Assembly (NCBI GenBank): GCA_016782355.1
Contig: JADHYP010000010.1
Location: 1 to 15,238 of the forward strand
Source of the DNA: Candidatus Syntropharchaeum sp.
Lineage (GTDB): Archaea; Halobacteriota; Syntropharchaeia; Alkanophagales; Methanospirareceae
Reading direction: 5' to 3'
DNA: 15,238 nt
This document shows positions 13,510 to 15,238 of the stretch, piece by piece. Under the pieces are notes generated by a model. The model did not search any database. It saw only the letters and a list, made by a program, of their open reading frames with translations, and was not told the origin of the DNA. Each line of letters opens with the position of its first letter. Position 1 is the stretch's first letter. Both the position numbers and the translations under genes were made by a program.

Positions 13510-14027
13510 GCGGGAGTATTATAAAAACTGAGGATTACAAGGCGTTCATTCGAGATATCAAACGGCGAATTCAAACCGTGCAAATCAAAGCGGCAGTCGC
13601 TGTTAACCAGGAACTTCTGTGCCTATACTGGGATCTTGCAGAGCGCATTGTTACCAAACAAAAGCAGACCGCATGGGGTGACGGTTTTATCGTACAGATG
13701 AGCCGGGATTTGCAAGAAGAATTCCCTGGTATGAAAGGGTTTTCAGAGCGTAACTTGAAATATATTCGCCAATGGTACCTGTTTTATAGTTGCCATGAAA
13801 TCGGGCAACAGCTTGTTGCCCAATTAACTCAAATCCCATGGGGGCACAATATCGCGATTATTTGCAAATCAAAAAATGATACAGTGGTAGAATATGCGCT
13901 AAAAGACGTTCACAAACCGATTGGGGTGAGTGAATACATCATCACCAGGAATCTGCCGGATGAATTAAAATCGTCCCTTCCAAGCATTGAAGAGATTGAA
14001 GCGGAATTGAGGGGAGGCGATGAGTGA
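13506..14027 (+). CDS. DUF1016/YhcG-type protein lacking its nuclease core
   Basis: Full-length DUF1016 proteins (about 340-370 aa) have an N-terminal winged-helix-like DNA-binding domain and a C-terminal PD-(D/E)XK nuclease domain, and often sit in type I R-M operons. Here residues 1-119 match the N-terminal domain ([40 protein letters not shown]). Residues 120-170 match only the extreme C-terminus of the family ([37 protein letters not shown]). The roughly 170-190 residues between, including the nuclease motifs, are gone without loss of frame. The junction is near 13860-13880. The gene overlaps hsdM as ATGA and hsdS by 8 bp, so it is translationally coupled in the operon. It may keep a DNA-binding or regulatory role, or be an inert remnant. 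Confidence 0.8.
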   Translation: MSGSIIKTEDYKAFIRDIKRRIQTVQIKAAVAVNQELLCLYWDLAERIVTKQKQTAWGDGFIVQMSRDLQEEFPGMKGFSERNLKYIRQWYLFYSCHEIGQQLVAQLTQIPWGHNIAIICKSKNDTVVEYALKDVHKPIGVSEYIITRNLPDELKSSLPSIEEIEAELRGGDE

Positions 14028-15198
14028 AATAGGTGAAGCTGGTATGGGTGAGTGGAAAGAATGCAAGCTGGGGGATGTTTCTGAAATTGTTGGTGGTGGG
14101 ACACCTAAAACAAAAGTTCCAGAATATTGGAATGGTGAGATTCCTTGGTTAACTCCAAGAGACTTATCAAATTTTTCTGGTCGTTATATTTCAAAAGGTG
14201 AAAGAAATATTTCCAAATTAGGTTTGGCAAATTCAAGCGCAAAAATATTACCTAAAGGTGCAATATTATTAAGTTCAAGAGCTCCAGTAGGTTATTTGGC
14301 TATTGCATTGGATGAAATGTCAACAAATCAAGGGTTCAGAAGTTTAATACCAAATTCAAAAACTAATAGTTTGTTTTTATTCTATCTGTTAAAAAATAAT
14401 GTTGATTATTTAAAATCACAATCTACAGGAACAACTTTTGGTGAGCTTGCAGGTTCAACTTTAAAATCATTGTCATTCTTATTCCCCCCTCTCCCCGAAC
14501 AGCGCGCCATCGCCTCAGTCCTTTCCAGTCTCGACGACAAAATAGACCTGCTCCACCGCCAGAACAAGACCCTCGAAGCAATGGCGGAAACGCTTTTCCG
14601 GCAGTGGTTTGTGGAGGAGGCGGAGGAGGGGTGGGAAGAGGGATGTTTGCCTGATGAGTTTGATTTTACAATGGGGCAGTCGCCACCAGGAGATTCGTAT
14701 AATGAGGAGGGAATCGGAGTTCCATTATTTCAAGGCAATGCTGATTTTGGTTTTAGATTTCCAACAAATAGGGTTTATACAACAGATCCAAAAAGATTTG
14801 CAGAAAAATATGATACTTTGATAAGTGTAAGAGCACCGGTCGGAGCACAAAATATGGCATTTGAAAAATGTTGTATTGGTCGTGGCGTTGCTGCATTTCG
14901 TTATAAATACAACAATTCGTTTTATACCTATACTTATTTCAAATTAAAATCCTTGATGAATGAAATTAAACAATATAATGAAACAGGAACCGTCTTTGGT
15001 TCAATAAGTAAAAGTGATTTTCAAAATTTGGGAATGACAATACCGTCCAAAGAGGAAGTTATAAAATTTCAAGAAATCGCTAAACCAATTGATGCTAAAA
15101 TAATAAAGAATAATGTTCAAATACGCACCCTTTCCAAGCTTCGCGATACCCTGCTGCCGAAGCTGATGAGCGGTGAAGTGGGGGTTGAATATGAGTAA
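14020..15198 (+). CDS. hsdS: Type I restriction-modification specificity subunit HsdS
   Basis: HsdS recognises the bipartite DNA target and holds two HsdM copies. Target-recognition domain 1 covers about residues 10-155 (WKECKLGDV, GGGTPKTKVPEYW, IPWLTPRDL). The central conserved helix follows (PPLPEQRAIASVLSSLDDKI to FRQWF, about 156-200). Domain 2 spans about 205-350 (FTMGQSPPGDSYN, VPLFQGNADF, VRAPVG), then the terminal helix (TLSKLRDTLLPKLMSGEV). The length of 392 aa is typical. The listed ATG overlaps the preceding gene; an ATG at 14044 has a better ribosome-binding site, AGGTGA (14031-14036), and gives the more usual N-terminus MGEWKECKLGDV. The recognition domains are visibly more AT-rich than the conserved helices, a sign of domain swapping. 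No hsdR lies in the window. The frame is intact. Confidence 0.93.
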   Translation: MSEIGEAGMGEWKECKLGDVSEIVGGGTPKTKVPEYWNGEIPWLTPRDLSNFSGRYISKGERNISKLGLANSSAKILPKGAILLSSRAPVGYLAIALDEMSTNQGFRSLIPNSKTNSLFLFYLLKNNVDYLKSQSTGTTFGELAGSTLKSLSFLFPPLPEQRAIASVLSSLDDKIDLLHRQNKTLEAMAETLFRQWFVEEAEEGWEEGCLPDEFDFTMGQSPPGDSYNEEGIGVPLFQGNADFGFRFPTNRVYTTDPKRFAEKYDTLISVRAPVGAQNMAFEKCCIGRGVAAFRYKYNNSFYTYTYFKLKSLMNEIKQYNETGTVFGSISKSDFQNLGMTIPSKEEVIKFQEIAKPIDAKIIKNNVQIRTLSKLRDTLLPKLMSGEVGVEYE

Positions 15199-15238
15199 AA
15201 ACAGCAAACAGCTCAGCAATTCTTTTTCGACCGGTGGC
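15191..15238 (+). CDS. Start of the next operon gene (large R-M-associated protein, partial)
   Basis: An ATG at 15191 overlaps the hsdS end by 8 bp, the same coupling as between the preceding genes, and opens a frame running off the window (MSKNSKQLSNSFSTGG). The start LSNSFSTGG resembles, from memory, the N-terminus of large proteins of unknown function with ATPase/dsDNA-nuclease-like architecture found beside type I R-M genes. With 16 residues this is only a suggestion. It does not look like the start of HsdR. Confidence 0.45.
   Translation, partial: MSKNSKQLSNSFSTGG

Noticed and set aside
1..15238. CRISPR array or insertion-sequence ends
   Set aside because: I found no regularly spaced repeats with unique spacers and no transposase or terminal inverted repeats with target duplications. 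The only short repeats are the paired regulatory-type copies described.

Overview
The window looks like a chromosomal segment of a euryarchaeon, probably a methanogen- or ANME-like member of the Halobacteriota; that lineage is inference. Archaeal signs are a short archaeal-type adenylosuccinate synthetase, a KEOPS Cgi121 subunit, Mre11, an alpha-type glutamine synthetase I, and TATA boxes about 25-30 bp before start codons that suggest near-leaderless mRNAs. TAA, TAG and TGA all serve as ordinary stops.

Left part (1-3603): a class I (bacterial-type) GAPDH, cut by the window edge, is divergent from a two-CBS-domain protein. That gene converges on a small helical protein of unknown function. 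Next come purA and, 3 bp downstream, a HEPN-like/minimal-nucleotidyltransferase fusion.

Middle (3604-8153): a degraded HerA/FtsK-like ATPase remnant, a phosphohexomutase, an AbrB-antitoxin/PIN-toxin pair whose toxin is frameshifted and truncated, and an intact two-domain protein (NucS-like nuclease plus EVE/PUA-like domain). A 322-bp gap follows, with a TATA box flanked by 15-bp direct repeats, then a 23-codon leader ORF whose stop overlaps the mre11 start.

Core block (8154-11561): mre11 without rad50 beside it, a tRNA-Gln(UUG) whose last three bases are the antisense stop codon of cgi121, then cgi121 and glnA diverging from a shared promoter region.

Right part (11562-15238): a type I restriction-modification operon of foreign look. 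It is preceded by paired palindromic operator-like repeats and a possible 47-aa gene. hsdM carries an in-frame TGA where a glycine codon is expected. A DUF1016/YhcG-type gene between hsdM and hsdS has lost its nuclease core by a clean in-frame deletion, and hsdS has two base-compositionally mosaic recognition domains. A further gene overlaps the hsdS end and runs off the window.

Housekeeping genes (gap, purA, phosphohexomutase, mre11, cgi121, glnA, tRNA) appear intact, whereas most defence or toxin genes are damaged: the HerA-like ATPase, PIN toxin, hsdM, the DUF1016 gene and perhaps the HEPN half. The NucS-EVE protein and hsdS are the exceptions. The most unusual items are the operator-like repeats, the nuclease-less DUF1016 protein, the hsdM nonsense codon and the HEPN-MNT fusion.
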